NCBI GenBank assembly: GCA_047974565.1
Contig: JBKECN010000010.1
Location: forward strand, 14,776 to 78,775
From: JBDIAG01 sp047974565
Lineage (GTDB): Bacteria > Actinomycetota > Actinomycetes > Actinomycetales > CAWJMD01
Direction of reading: 5' to 3'
Length of the DNA: 64,000 bases
The first letter of the stretch is position 1. Each line of letters begins with the position of its first letter. The position numbers were made by a program, and so were the translations under genes. Below the pieces are notes generated by a model. It was not told the DNA's origin. It did not search any database and saw only the letters and a list, made by a program, of their open reading frames with translations. Shown in pieces: positions 1 through 8,824 of the stretch.

Positions 1-164
1 CTCTGAGTAATTTCGAAGTCCACGCGCTGGTTCTCTTCCAGGGTGCGGTAGCCGTCCGCCTGGATGGCCGAGAAGTGAACGAAGACGTCGTCGCCGCCGC
101 CGTCCTGTGCGATGAAGCCGAAGCCCTTCTCGGCGTTGAACCACTTGACAGTGCCCTGAGCCAT
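1..164 (-). CDS. csp: Cold-shock protein, CspA family (3' part missing)
   Basis: Small single-domain nucleic-acid-binding protein that acts as an RNA chaperone in the cytoplasm. The visible 54 residues start MAQGTVKWFNAEKGFGFI and carry both RNA-binding signatures: RNP1 (KGFGFI) and RNP2 (VFVHFSAI). The full family length is about 67 residues, so only the last dozen or so residues lie outside the window. The ATG at 164 is chosen because AAGGAG lies about 11 bases upstream and the family start matches. The leader upstream is long and can form a hairpin at 270-298, as is common for csp genes. Family assignment is certain; which csp paralogue it is cannot be told. Confidence 0.95.
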   Translation of the reverse strand, partial: MAQGTVKWFNAEKGFGFIAQDGGGDDVFVHFSAIQADGYRTLEENQRVDFEITQ

Positions 165-652
165 TCTGGCCAATCTCCTTGTTTCGGGCTGTGTTGCGAG
201 ATCGGCACGGCACCAGATCCCGGGAGAGAAGCTGACTCGACCGGCGCTCGCCACGCAGAACATGAAGAACGCCCGCCGGAAAGGGTTCCCAGCGGGCGCA
301 TACGACCTGCCAAACCTGCAATCTCAACCGCGTCACACGGTAGCACAGCGAATGTTGGGTGCCAGGGTTTGCGCATGTGACTTCGTGGTTACGGATCTCG
401 AGCGGAAAGTAACACCTGGAGAAGGTGCGCGAGTAATCCGCCAGAAAGAACTGCCCGGCCGGTGTCGCCGGTCGTCCCACCGCCGGACCTGCTCGGTGTG
501 CAGCAGGCCGGCGAGCTGTGCGGGCTGTGCCGTGCTGCGTCTGACCGTGCCGCATCAACGTGCCGCGGCCGAGTGGCATCGCCGGAGACCGGCCGAGTGG
601 CATCGCCCGAGACCGGCCGTGGCGTGCGCCGGTCCGCGATAGCGTCGTATCC
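165..652. other. Divergent intergenic region with csp leader hairpin
   Basis: This gap between csp (minus) and a membrane protein gene (plus) has no convincing gene. On the minus strand a candidate -10 (TACCGT, around 340) would give a csp leader of roughly 170 bases. CGCCCGC (270-276) and GCGGGCG (292-298) form a perfect 7-bp stem with a 15-base loop inside that leader, which may be a cold-responsive or attenuating structure. The plus-strand side holds a duplicated 24-bp unit listed separately. The hairpin is seen directly; its role is inferred. Confidence 0.4.
567..614. repeat. 24-bp tandem duplication
   Basis: Two adjacent 24-bp units (567-590 and 591-614), each beginning GGCCGAGTGGCATCGCC, differ at one position and are followed by the first bases of a third. 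They end about 40 bp before the start of the membrane protein gene at 653, so they sit where its promoter or leader should be. Confidence 0.8.
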
Positions 653-1339
653 ATGAGTTTCCTGGCACAAGCCGCAGCGGCGATCTCCATCGTGGCGGTG
701 GTGCCCTGGGTGCTGTGGCGCAGCGCCGAGGACGCCAACGCCCGAGCGTGGGGTCGGTACTGGGTGGTCGTGGCCGTGGTGGGGGCGATCAGCCTGCTGC
801 TGCCCCGGGGTGGGCTGGCGCTCGGGCCTGCGGTCTTCTACCTGGCCGGGAGCGCCGCGCTGGCGTTGAGTGTGCCGGCCCGGCTGCTGCGCGGTTTCCC
901 GCTGCCGGTCACCGAGCCGGCGGTGATCGGTGCGCTGCTCAACCCCCTGGTGGGAGCCGGCTTGCTGCTCATCGATCGATCCGGGATGAGCTTGGGCGCC
1001 GGCCACAACCTGCTGTGGTGGGTGGCTGCGGTGCACGCGATCGGGTTCGGCGGCGGCATGCTCGCCGCCACGCGGGTGGCCGCTGGCTACCGCAGGGGGG
1101 TGGCGTCCGGACGCGGCGCCTTCGGGTGGGCGGCGGCGGGTGCCGCACTCATCGCGTGGGCCCCGATGTTAGGTGCTCTGTTCGCGCCTCGGTTCGGGGC
1201 TCCTGCCGCGGTGGCCGCAGCGGTCCTGGTGGTCTGCGGGTCGGTACTGGTGCTCGTCCTCGGCCGTCCCGGGACGACCGAAGCCGAGCCCTGCGCCGGT
1301 CAGACCCAGGCGGACCCGCTGGCCCCGCCGGCTCCGTGA
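653..1339 (+). CDS. Hypothetical multi-pass membrane protein
   Basis: A 228-residue protein with about seven hydrophobic segments, starting with an N-terminal helix (residues 4-22) and ending with a Pro/Ala-rich hydrophilic tail of about 25 residues. I recognise no motif or catalytic residue. The ATG at 653 begins directly in the first hydrophobic segment; an in-frame extension to 560 would read through the 24-bp tandem repeat and is unlikely. The stop lies 6 bases before the GTG of the metallophosphoesterase gene, so the two are probably co-transcribed. Function unknown. Confidence 0.7.
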   Translation: MSFLAQAAAAISIVAVVPWVLWRSAEDANARAWGRYWVVVAVVGAISLLLPRGGLALGPAVFYLAGSAALALSVPARLLRGFPLPVTEPAVIGALLNPLVGAGLLLIDRSGMSLGAGHNLLWWVAAVHAIGFGGGMLAATRVAAGYRRGVASGRGAFGWAAAGAALIAWAPMLGALFAPRFGAPAAVAAAVLVVCGSVLVLVLGRPGTTEAEPCAGQTQADPLAPPAP

Positions 1340-1345
1340 CCAGCC

Positions 1346-3277
1346 GTGTCCGAGGGCTCTGACCCGCACGGCGACGGGCCTGGCGACCCGGTACCCACGG
1401 ATTCGTCACCGCCCGGTGACGCAGCGATCCCGCGGGGCGACTCGCCGTCGCACCAGGCGTCGGCCGGCGCACAGCCCCGGACCCGGACCCACAGGCGGGC
1501 TGCCGACGCGCCCCGTTCGATGCCCCCGCGTCGACCCGGCTCCAGGATCCCGCGCGCTGGGGGTCGGGTGCGGATCGGCTCGATGCCAATCACGGGTACC
1601 CCGACCGTGCGTCGGGTCTTCGCCCTGCGGAGCCACCCGGTCGTCGAGGCTGTCCGCCGGTTTGCGCTGCTGGTGCTCGTCGCTCTGGCCGGGGCCACCG
1701 TGGGCTGGGCACTCACGCCCCCGACGCAGGCCGAACTCGGCCCCCTACAGGTACACGTGCAGGCCCACCTGTTCGGCCAGGCCCCGGTGGAACTGACCCT
1801 GCCGCCGGCGGGAACGGTCACCTTCGACACGCACTCCGGACCGCTGAGCGTGGACGTCTCGGTCGAGTCGATTGATCTGGAGGCCGCCACCCTGTTGTTG
1901 GAGTCGCCTCCGGCGGTGGAAGACCTGCAGACCGAGGTGAGCGTCCAGGCGCGGACGGCGGTGATTCGCGCGGTGGCCAGCGCGACAGCGTGCGCGGTGC
2001 TGGCTGCTGCCGTCGCCGCCGGACTGGTGTACCGGCGGCCCCGCCGAGCCCTACAGGCGGGGGTGGTGGCGGTCACGATCCCCGCGGTGGCGGCCGGCCT
2101 GGCGGTGACGACCTTCACCCCAGCGGCCTTCAACGAGCCACGATTCACCGGACTGCTCTCCCGCGCCCCCTACGTCGCAGGCCAGGCCCGGTCCGCTGCA
2201 GACCGGTTGGAGTCCTACCGGTCGTGGGTTGCCGATCTCACACGGTCGGTGACCACCCTGTACGCGACCGCCAATGATCTGCCGGTGCCTGCTGCGCCGA
2301 CCAGCGACCTGACGACCGTCTTGCACGTCTCGGACATTCACCTGAACCCGCAGGCGTTCGACCTGATCACCACGCTCGTTCAGCAGTTCGGCGTGGACGC
2401 CGTCATCGATACCGGAGACATCACCACGTGGGGCTCCGCGGCTGAGTCGGCGACGCTCGAGCCGATCTCAAGACTCTCGGTGCCCTATGTCTTCGTCCGG
2501 GGCAATCACGACTCCGCCGAGACCGCCGCTGCCGTGGCCGCCCAGGGCGCGATCGTGCTCGACGACACAGCCGCCGAGGTCGCGGGCCTGCGCATCGCCG
2601 GGATAGGCGATTTCACGTTCACCCCCGACGGCGAGGGCGGGTCGCGTCGCAAGGCTCGAGAAGCCGCAGCTGCCCTCGCCACCACCATCACGGCCCAGGC
2701 CAGGGCCGGCGACCCGACCGACATCGCCCTGATCCACAACCCGACCGGCACCCAGGCCCTGATGGGCACGGTCCCACTGGTACTCAGCGGTCATATGCAC
2801 ACCCGTGATGTACGCCTGGACGCGACGGGAACGCGGGTGATGGTCGAGGGATCCACCGGTGGTGCCGGGATCACCAGTGGATCGCTGCAGAGCCTGGGCC
2901 GCGGGCGGCCGGTCCCGCTGGAAGCCACCCTCTTGTACTTCTCCCCGGACGAGGCCGGCCGGCAACGCCTGGTGGCCTACGACGAGGTGACGGTGGGCGG
3001 CCTGGGGCTGGCATCGGTGTCGGTGGAGCGTCAAGTGATCTCCCCGGACGAGCGACCGCGCCAGGAGAACCTGCCCAGCGTCTTCCCGCAGGCCACCGTC
3101 TCCGACGGCGCGGCGTCCACCTCGCCGTCGCCGGGCGACAGCGCGGCCACCACCTCCGCCACACCAGCCCCTGGCAGCGGGGACCAGCTCCCGACCACGG
3201 CCGCGCCGCCCGGCACCGAGGGTGCGGTCGAGCCGGAGGTCGGCCAGGACTCGGCCACCACCACGCAGGGCGGCTAG
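1346..3277 (+). CDS. Membrane-anchored metallophosphoesterase
   Basis: Calcineurin-like metallophosphoesterase, a two-metal hydrolase of phosphoesters; the substrate cannot be told. The metal-binding signatures appear in order: DIH near residue 330, GD near 355, GNHD near 385 and GHMH near 481. The first 90 or so residues are hydrophilic and Pro/Arg-rich, followed by a membrane segment near 105-125, a beta-rich stretch, and further hydrophobic segments near 210-265, so the catalytic domain is tethered to the membrane and possibly outside the cell. The C-terminal 75 residues are Ser/Thr/Pro-rich. The GTG at 1346 follows the upstream stop by 6 bases; ATGs at 1519 or 1583 would shorten the N-terminus. 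The domain call is firm, the start is uncertain. Confidence 0.85.
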   Translation: MSEGSDPHGDGPGDPVPTDSSPPGDAAIPRGDSPSHQASAGAQPRTRTHRRAADAPRSMPPRRPGSRIPRAGGRVRIGSMPITGTPTVRRVFALRSHPVVEAVRRFALLVLVALAGATVGWALTPPTQAELGPLQVHVQAHLFGQAPVELTLPPAGTVTFDTHSGPLSVDVSVESIDLEAATLLLESPPAVEDLQTEVSVQARTAVIRAVASATACAVLAAAVAAGLVYRRPRRALQAGVVAVTIPAVAAGLAVTTFTPAAFNEPRFTGLLSRAPYVAGQARSAADRLESYRSWVADLTRSVTTLYATANDLPVPAAPTSDLTTVLHVSDIHLNPQAFDLITTLVQQFGVDAVIDTGDITTWGSAAESATLEPISRLSVPYVFVRGNHDSAETAAAVAAQGAIVLDDTAAEVAGLRIAGIGDFTFTPDGEGGSRRKAREAAAALATTITAQARAGDPTDIALIHNPTGTQALMGTVPLVLSGHMHTRDVRLDATGTRVMVEGSTGGAGITSGSLQSLGRGRPVPLEATLLYFSPDEAGRQRLVAYDEVTVGGLGLASVSVERQVISPDERPRQENLPSVFPQATVSDGAASTSPSPGDSAATTSATPAPGSGDQLPTTAAPPGTEGAVEPEVGQDSATTTQGG

Positions 3278-3477
3278 GGCGCGAAGGGCGCGCAAGACCG
3301 GACGCCCGGTTCGATCGCTGGATCGGGCCGAAAACCCTTCGGAATCAGCCCATGAGGGTCCGGTCCACTGCCCCATCGGGCACACCTGAGCCGGGCCCGT
3401 CCCCGGCGTCGCCCCCCGGGTTTACCGTGCGGTGAGGGTTCGGGCCGACACGGTCGCAGGGCAGCAAGGGAGTCGCC

Positions 3478-6400
3478 ATGCGCGAGCACACCGAGCGCCC
3501 CGAGGGGGTCGACCCGGACGCCCGACGAGCCAGCCACGCGGACCAGGCCGCTGACGTCGGGACGCGGCACAGCCACCCCCTTGCCCGGGCGGGACACGTC
3601 GACGCCGGTGCTGGACGCCAGCCCACCGGCCCGAGCCCGCGATCGGGGCCCGGGCTGCTGGGGCCGGCGGCGATCCGCCAGTTGCAACGCACCGGTGGGA
3701 ACCGGGCGGTCGCCACCCTGATGCGCGCTCGGGCCGGGGACGGTCTCGAGTCGAGCCGATCGCCGGGATCCGGGTCGCAGCGTCCAGAATCTGACCTCGA
3801 CCTGGCTGACCTCCCGTCGGGTTCCTCCAGCCCTCCGGCCGAGGCGGGGGTCGTGGGTCCGGCGCCCGAACTCCTGGCGCCCCCAGCCGATGCCGGTACC
3901 GGCGTCACCGTGACTGATCGCGGGAAGTACAGCGCGGGCGGGGATGATCCTGGCGCACTCGAAGCGGAGCGCTCCTCCACGTCCGGGCCCGTCCCCGTTA
4001 CCTCCAGCCCGGGTGCCGGCACACTACCCGGTGGCTCCAACCAGGCCGGTGGGTCGAGCCACGGGTCCGGCACTGGCGGATCGGGCACTGGCGGGTCGGG
4101 CGCTGGCGGATCGGGCGCTGGCGGATCGGGCGCTGGCGGGTCGGGCACCGGTGCGTCCGGTCGCCCAACCCTGGTCCAGCCCGGTGCGCCCGGTGGTCGG
4201 CGACCTCCGCCGGGTCCGCACGGCTCCGCCCAGCAGGCTCCGCCCGGTGCGGGAGTCGCAACCGCGGCCACCGACGTGCTTGGTCCGCAACCCGAGCCTG
4301 GCCAGCAATCCGATGGCGTGCCCGGCGTCGTCTCCGCGTCCGGACCGCCGGCGGTTCCCGGTGGTGAGGGGTCCGGGGTGGTCAGTGCCGCCCTGGCGAC
4401 GCTTTCCGCCACTCGCGCCGGAGTGATCGAGGCCGCGACCAGCCGGCGCCGACGCGTCCAGCTCGCCGCGGACACCTACCGCCGGCAGGTGGCCGAGAGC
4501 TTCTCCGTCCAGTCCCAGCGGGTCCAGGAGAGCTTCGAGGGCACCGTGAACCTGCTTCGAAGCGACCTCGCGCAGCGGACCAGGGCGGTACGCGGCGCCG
4601 AGTCCGAGCACTTGGCCCGCGCCGGTGCGGCCGCGAGCGCCGAACGGCAGAACCTGCAAGCCCTCAGGCAGGCCCGGCACGCTCAACTTGACGCTGCGGC
4701 ACGCACCAGTGCCGAGCAGATCCGCACCGCCGGCAGCACCCAGGCGGGCAGATCCATCGCCGGCGCGCACTCGCGGGCTCAGCAGGCCACCGGATTGGTG
4801 GACGCCCGGGCAGCCCAAGCTCAGGGGAATGAAGGTTCCGAGGCCTTCATCCGCAGCATCCGGCGCGGCAAACTGCCCGACGTTCAGCAGCGACTGCGTG
4901 CCGCGGCGCACGAGGTGGCCGGCGGCGTGCGTGAGCAGGCCGGGGAGGTGGCCTCGCACATCACCGGAGAAGCCGCTCAGGGACGAGCCGAACTCACCAG
5001 CTTCTTCGCCGAGGCCGGGCAAGCTGTGGCAGACAGCCACACCGAGACCACGCGAGCGGTTCGCGAGGCCGCGGACGCTGCGGTCGCCAGCCTGCAGGAC
5101 GCCGTGCTGCCGGTGATCGCGCGCCTGACCCGCGACCGGGACGCACGGTTGCGCGAACTCCGCTCGGGTCAGGCCGGCATGACCGTGGCGATCGACCGGC
5201 AGGTCAGCCAGAGCGTGGCCGCCCTCGACCGCGGCGTCGCCCGCGACCTCGCCGAACTCGACTGGGCGATCGGCCGCGTCGCCGAAGGAGGTGGGGAACC
5301 CATCAGCACCCAGCAGGCCGTTGCCGACATCGGCGCCCAGGTCGAGCTCGCCCAGACCCAACACGACTCCACCGCAGACAGTTTCGCCGGCCAGGTGGAC
5401 CAGGCCGCGGGCCAGGCCACCGGAGCGGTGGATGAGCGGGCTTCCCAGGTCGTGCAGGGGCTGGCCACGCTGGGCGGTGAGGTCACCGGTCGGCTGGCCG
5501 AGACGGCGCAGACCACGAGAGGGGAGATGGGCCGGGCGCTGGCGGGCGGCACCACGCAGATGCGCAACACCTGTCAGGCCGCGCAGACGACGTCGGCGAC
5601 GGCGGTCGGGGACGCGGCCACAGCCTGGCAGGGGCAGGTCCGCGACCAGGGCGAACGGCTGACCAGCCAGGTGGACGACAGCCTGGCCCGGCAGGACACC
5701 CAGCTGGCCGGTTTCGCGACTGACCTGGACGCGGGACTGCGCGATTCACGGGCCGAGCGCAGCGAGGGGGGCTTCCTCAGTTCCGTCGGGGCGTTCTTCT
5801 CCGGTCTCGCGGACTTCCTGGTCGGAGTCGTCGAGGGCATCGGCCTGGCCCTGTTCGACCTGCTCAAGGGCCTGTGGACGCTGGTCACCACGGTCGTGGG
5901 ATGGGTGATCATCGCGGTCGTCGTCATCGTGGCGGTCATCGTCGTGGTGGTCTTCGGGTGGGAGGTCCTGCTCATCGCGCTCGCCGTGATCGGCGTGGTG
6001 GTGGGCCTGTCGATGGCCGGCTATTACCTGTACCTGGCGTTCACCCGCCCAGACCTCACCTGGCGCGAACGGGGGCGCCTCGTCGGGCGGGCACTCTTCG
6101 AGATCGCGCTGGCCGCGCTCAGCCTGGCCGAGCTGCGCGGCCTCACCTCGATCACCAAGCTCGGCCTGATCGCCAAACTCGCTCAGCGCCTGGGCGGCAT
6201 GGGCAATGCCATCCGGGCCATCCGCATCCTCGGCAGCGTCGAACGGGCGCTGCAGATCCTCGACCGGGTCGGTGACGCCGCCCTGGCCATGCGGCTGATC
6301 ACCTCGGTGCGGCGCTTCGAGGACATCGTCCGGCTGCTCGACGAACTCGGGACGGCGGCGCGCGTCCTCGAACTCATCACCCACTTCGGCAGTGCCCGCG

Positions 6401-7590
6401 CCCTGCTCGCTGTGATGGACGCGCTCGGCACCGGGGCTCGGTTGGAGGCCTGCATCGCGGCCTTCGGGGGAGCCGGTGAACTCGCTCGGGTGATCCAGGC
6501 GATCGGCGGCGCCGAGCGGCTGGCCCGGTACCTGGGGCAGGTCGGTGGTGACGCCGCCGTGCTGGCCCGGCTGATGGATGAGGTCGGTGGCGCGGCCGCC
6601 TTCGCCCGCTACGTGCGTGCCCTGGGGGACGACGCCGCGCAACTGGTCACCCTGATCGACGACGTGGGTGGGGCTGCGGCCTTCCTGCGGTACGTGCGGG
6701 CGCTGGGGGACGATGCGGCCCGGTTGCGCCTGCTGATCACCCGGTGCGGCAGCGTCGAGGACTTCCGCGCGCTCCTTCGCACCGTCGGCGACGACATCGT
6801 GCGCCTGGAGACGATGCTGCGCAACGCCGGGAACGACCCGGTGCTACTCATGGACCTGCTCACCCAGCCCGGGACCGCCACCGTCGACGAGGTCGCGCGA
6901 CTCCTGGAGCTCATCGCCGGCGACGTGGCCGTACTCGGGCGGCTGCGGGCACACGTGCCCGACCTTGCCCGGCTGCTGGGCTACCTCGAGCAGGCTGGCC
7001 TGGGCAATGCCGGCCGGCTCGCCGACCTGCTGGACCTGGCGGTGGCCCGAGGGTTCGCGGTGGACCGAGTCGAGCGGATCCTCGCCCTGGCCAACGGCGC
7101 GCCCGGTGAGTTCCGGCGGCTCGTCCAGGCCCTCAACCGTTTCCCCTTCCCCGCCGCGGGTGCGGCTCCCAATGCCCCGGTGCCGATCTCGATCGCCACC
7201 GGGCGCTTCTCCATCGGGGCGGCCCGGATCGTCGCCCACCGGATGGCGCACTACCTGGAACGGCATGTGGACATCTTCTTCCGGTTCACCGCGGCGAACA
7301 TGAATCTCGACAACACCCTTTGGCCGGCCGGCACTGCGGCAGGCGACGTGGCCCGCCTGCTGGATGAGGCACTTGCCCTGCTGCAGGCCCAAGGCAGGCT
7401 CACCGCAGGCAATCTCGGGACCTTCCAACAGGTCACCCTCGGGAACGGGGTGACCGTGCGGGTGATGGTCGACTCCCTCGCCGGTAACCTCACCGTCGTG
7501 TCCTTCCATCCGGTGGGCGGGCCGGGAGTGGTCAACTTCGTCCTCGAAGAGATGCGTGCCTTCCGAGCGCTCGTCACCGGTGTGCCGTGA
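3478..7590 (+). CDS. Giant modular protein with LQR-GN motif, coiled coil, membrane segment and toxin-like C-terminus
   Basis: A 1370-residue protein I cannot assign to one family. In order: a disordered N-terminus; the motif LQRTGGNRAV at residues 69-78, which I know from cargo-like proteins linked to extracellular contractile injection systems; a Pro/Gly-rich region with six GSG(T/A)G pentapeptides (196-225); a long Ala/Gln/Glu-rich helical, probably coiled-coil region (about 300-760); a strongly hydrophobic stretch of two or three membrane helices (about 775-860); a run of amphipathic helical repeats (about 900-1215) with two near-identical 27-residue units from residue 1037; and a separate C-terminal domain (about 1233-1370) containing HRMAHYLERH, a His/Arg pattern seen in some polymorphic toxin nucleases. 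The ATG at 3478 has a GCAAGGGA-like ribosome site. No contractile-tail genes are in the window. Toxin or cargo role is inference. Confidence 0.75.
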   Translation: MREHTERPEGVDPDARRASHADQAADVGTRHSHPLARAGHVDAGAGRQPTGPSPRSGPGLLGPAAIRQLQRTGGNRAVATLMRARAGDGLESSRSPGSGSQRPESDLDLADLPSGSSSPPAEAGVVGPAPELLAPPADAGTGVTVTDRGKYSAGGDDPGALEAERSSTSGPVPVTSSPGAGTLPGGSNQAGGSSHGSGTGGSGTGGSGAGGSGAGGSGAGGSGTGASGRPTLVQPGAPGGRRPPPGPHGSAQQAPPGAGVATAATDVLGPQPEPGQQSDGVPGVVSASGPPAVPGGEGSGVVSAALATLSATRAGVIEAATSRRRRVQLAADTYRRQVAESFSVQSQRVQESFEGTVNLLRSDLAQRTRAVRGAESEHLARAGAAASAERQNLQALRQARHAQLDAAARTSAEQIRTAGSTQAGRSIAGAHSRAQQATGLVDARAAQAQGNEGSEAFIRSIRRGKLPDVQQRLRAAAHEVAGGVREQAGEVASHITGEAAQGRAELTSFFAEAGQAVADSHTETTRAVREAADAAVASLQDAVLPVIARLTRDRDARLRELRSGQAGMTVAIDRQVSQSVAALDRGVARDLAELDWAIGRVAEGGGEPISTQQAVADIGAQVELAQTQHDSTADSFAGQVDQAAGQATGAVDERASQVVQGLATLGGEVTGRLAETAQTTRGEMGRALAGGTTQMRNTCQAAQTTSATAVGDAATAWQGQVRDQGERLTSQVDDSLARQDTQLAGFATDLDAGLRDSRAERSEGGFLSSVGAFFSGLADFLVGVVEGIGLALFDLLKGLWTLVTTVVGWVIIAVVVIVAVIVVVVFGWEVLLIALAVIGVVVGLSMAGYYLYLAFTRPDLTWRERGRLVGRALFEIALAALSLAELRGLTSITKLGLIAKLAQRLGGMGNAIRAIRILGSVERALQILDRVGDAALAMRLITSVRRFEDIVRLLDELGTAARVLELITHFGSARALLAVMDALGTGARLEACIAAFGGAGELARVIQAIGGAERLARYLGQVGGDAAVLARLMDEVGGAAAFARYVRALGDDAAQLVTLIDDVGGAAAFLRYVRALGDDAARLRLLITRCGSVEDFRALLRTVGDDIVRLETMLRNAGNDPVLLMDLLTQPGTATVDEVARLLELIAGDVAVLGRLRAHVPDLARLLGYLEQAGLGNAGRLADLLDLAVARGFAVDRVERILALANGAPGEFRRLVQALNRFPFPAAGAAPNAPVPISIATGRFSIGAARIVAHRMAHYLERHVDIFFRFTAANMNLDNTLWPAGTAAGDVARLLDEALALLQAQGRLTAGNLGTFQQVTLGNGVTVRVMVDSLAGNLTVVSFHPVGGPGVVNFVLEEMRAFRALVTGVP
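4063..4152 (+). repeat. 15-bp tandem repeat encoding GSG(T/A)G linker
   Basis: Six in-frame 15-bp units inside the 1370-residue gene encode GSGTG or GSGAG (residues 196-225). The units differ only at third positions and at the Thr/Ala codon. They form a flexible glycine-serine linker between the N-terminal motif and the helical region, and could change copy number by slippage without breaking the frame. Confidence 0.9.
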
Positions 7591-7788
7591 TGCTCGCTGG
7601 TGCGCGGAAGGCGCTTCCGACGCGAGGGCGCCCGGTGCGAGGAGGTGCTTGGTGTGAGCAGGCCCGGTGTGACTGTCCCGGCGACGAATCGCCCGGCCTC
7701 GACCACGGCGCGAAACTGACGCAGGCCAATGAACCCAGGACAAGGATGTGGTGACCAGCATGGCAGCGACTACGGCGGGGACGCCCTG

Positions 7789-8586
7789 ATGCGGATCGGC
7801 CTGGAACTGGGTCTGGAACCTGACCCGGACGCCGACGACCTCCAGTACGTCCTGCTGCCTCGTCTCGCGGCCGGGCCACCCGGTCCGGCAACCGGACGCG
7901 ACCCCGGCTTCGAGGCAGGAGCGGTGGTCATCGACACCGAAACCGGGTCGGGCAGGATCGTGGACGCACTGCGCTACGCGGTCGCCGGCCTGTGCCTGCG
8001 GTCGGTGCCGGAACTGCTGGCCGGGCGGGCCTACTCGTACCAGTGCTTCGACTCCCTGCGGGAAGTGCGGTTGTCGCCGGACGGTGCGCTGGTGCGCATC
8101 ACCGGACCGGGTGTGGACGAACTCAGCTGCCCGCGCGCAGATCTGGCGGCGGCCTTCGTCGCCGCGGGGGGCGAGTTCATCGACCTGATGCCGCAGATCC
8201 TGCCCGGCTACCAGGCATACCTGGACACCGTCGAGCGGGACTATCGCGCAGCGCGGGCGGCCCTGCTCGCGCAGTCGGGCTCCACCGGGCCGGCACCTGC
8301 GCACCACGTCGACCAGATCCAGCCGGGCGAACCCGCACCCGGTCCGGCCCGATCGGCCCCGCACGCGCAAGCCTTCCCACCCGACGGCCAGGCGGACGCC
8401 GACCACCCGATGGAGGGTGAGTTGCTGGAGCGTGCCCGCCGCGCGGGAACCGCGGTGGACGCGGCGCGGGACCTGCTGGCCGCCGGGGTCGACCTCATCC
8501 CCCGGCTGAAGCTGCTGCGTACGGTCTACGACCTGTCCCTGGCTCAGGCCCGCGAAGCCGACGACGCGGCCCACTCCTCGACGTAA
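7789..8586 (+). CDS. Unrecognised protein downstream of the giant protein, possible partner or immunity protein
   Basis: A 265-residue soluble protein with no signal peptide or membrane segment and no motif I recognise. An N-terminal globular part (to about residue 165) is followed by a Pro/Ala-rich linker and a short helical tail. It follows the 1370-residue gene on the same strand after about 200 bases, the position in which an immunity protein would sit next to a toxin, but this is inference from order only. The ATG at 7789 is preceded by GGCGGGGA; an in-frame ATG at 7729 would add 20 hydrophilic residues and has a weaker ribosome site. Confidence 0.65.
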   Translation: MRIGLELGLEPDPDADDLQYVLLPRLAAGPPGPATGRDPGFEAGAVVIDTETGSGRIVDALRYAVAGLCLRSVPELLAGRAYSYQCFDSLREVRLSPDGALVRITGPGVDELSCPRADLAAAFVAAGGEFIDLMPQILPGYQAYLDTVERDYRAARAALLAQSGSTGPAPAHHVDQIQPGEPAPGPARSAPHAQAFPPDGQADADHPMEGELLERARRAGTAVDAARDLLAAGVDLIPRLKLLRTVYDLSLAQAREADDAAHSST

Positions 8587-8718
8587 GCCTGGAACTCCGC
8601 GACGTGATCCGGGAACCGCATCGAGGACCGCCTCGACGTGGCCCGGGTATTTCTCGACGGAATGGGCGGGCAGGCGCGCGAGGGAACCGTGATGCTTGTG
8701 CGTTGGCGCCGGATGCAC

Positions 8719-8754
8719 GCGCGCCAGCGCCGTGATGCTTGGGCGCTGGCGCGC
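8719..8754. terminator. GC-rich hairpin between two plus-strand genes
   Basis: GCGCGCCAGCGC (8719-8730) and its exact complement (8743-8754) make a 12-bp stem with a 12-base loop. There is no T-run, so this is at best a high-GC type terminator for the upstream gene. A similar but weaker sequence with the same loop motif (CCGTGATGCTTG) lies just upstream at about 8688-8710, making an imperfect direct repeat. I see no gene in the rest of 8587-8824. Confidence 0.45.
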
Positions 8755-8824
8755 GCCGTGACACCGGCCGCATCGCAGGCGGCGCGCGATGAGCAGAACA
8801 CGGGCCTGTCGATAGCCTGAGCCG

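Noticed and set aside
3478..7590. Contractile injection system or phage locus around the giant protein
   Set aside because: No sheath, tube, baseplate or ATPase genes of such systems are visible in the window; only the cargo-like protein is present.
8544..8801. Small minus-strand gene ending in MRFPDHVAEFQAYVEEWAA
   Set aside because: Only the last part looks protein-like, there is no ribosome site, and it overlaps the 3' end of the plus-strand gene and the hairpin region.
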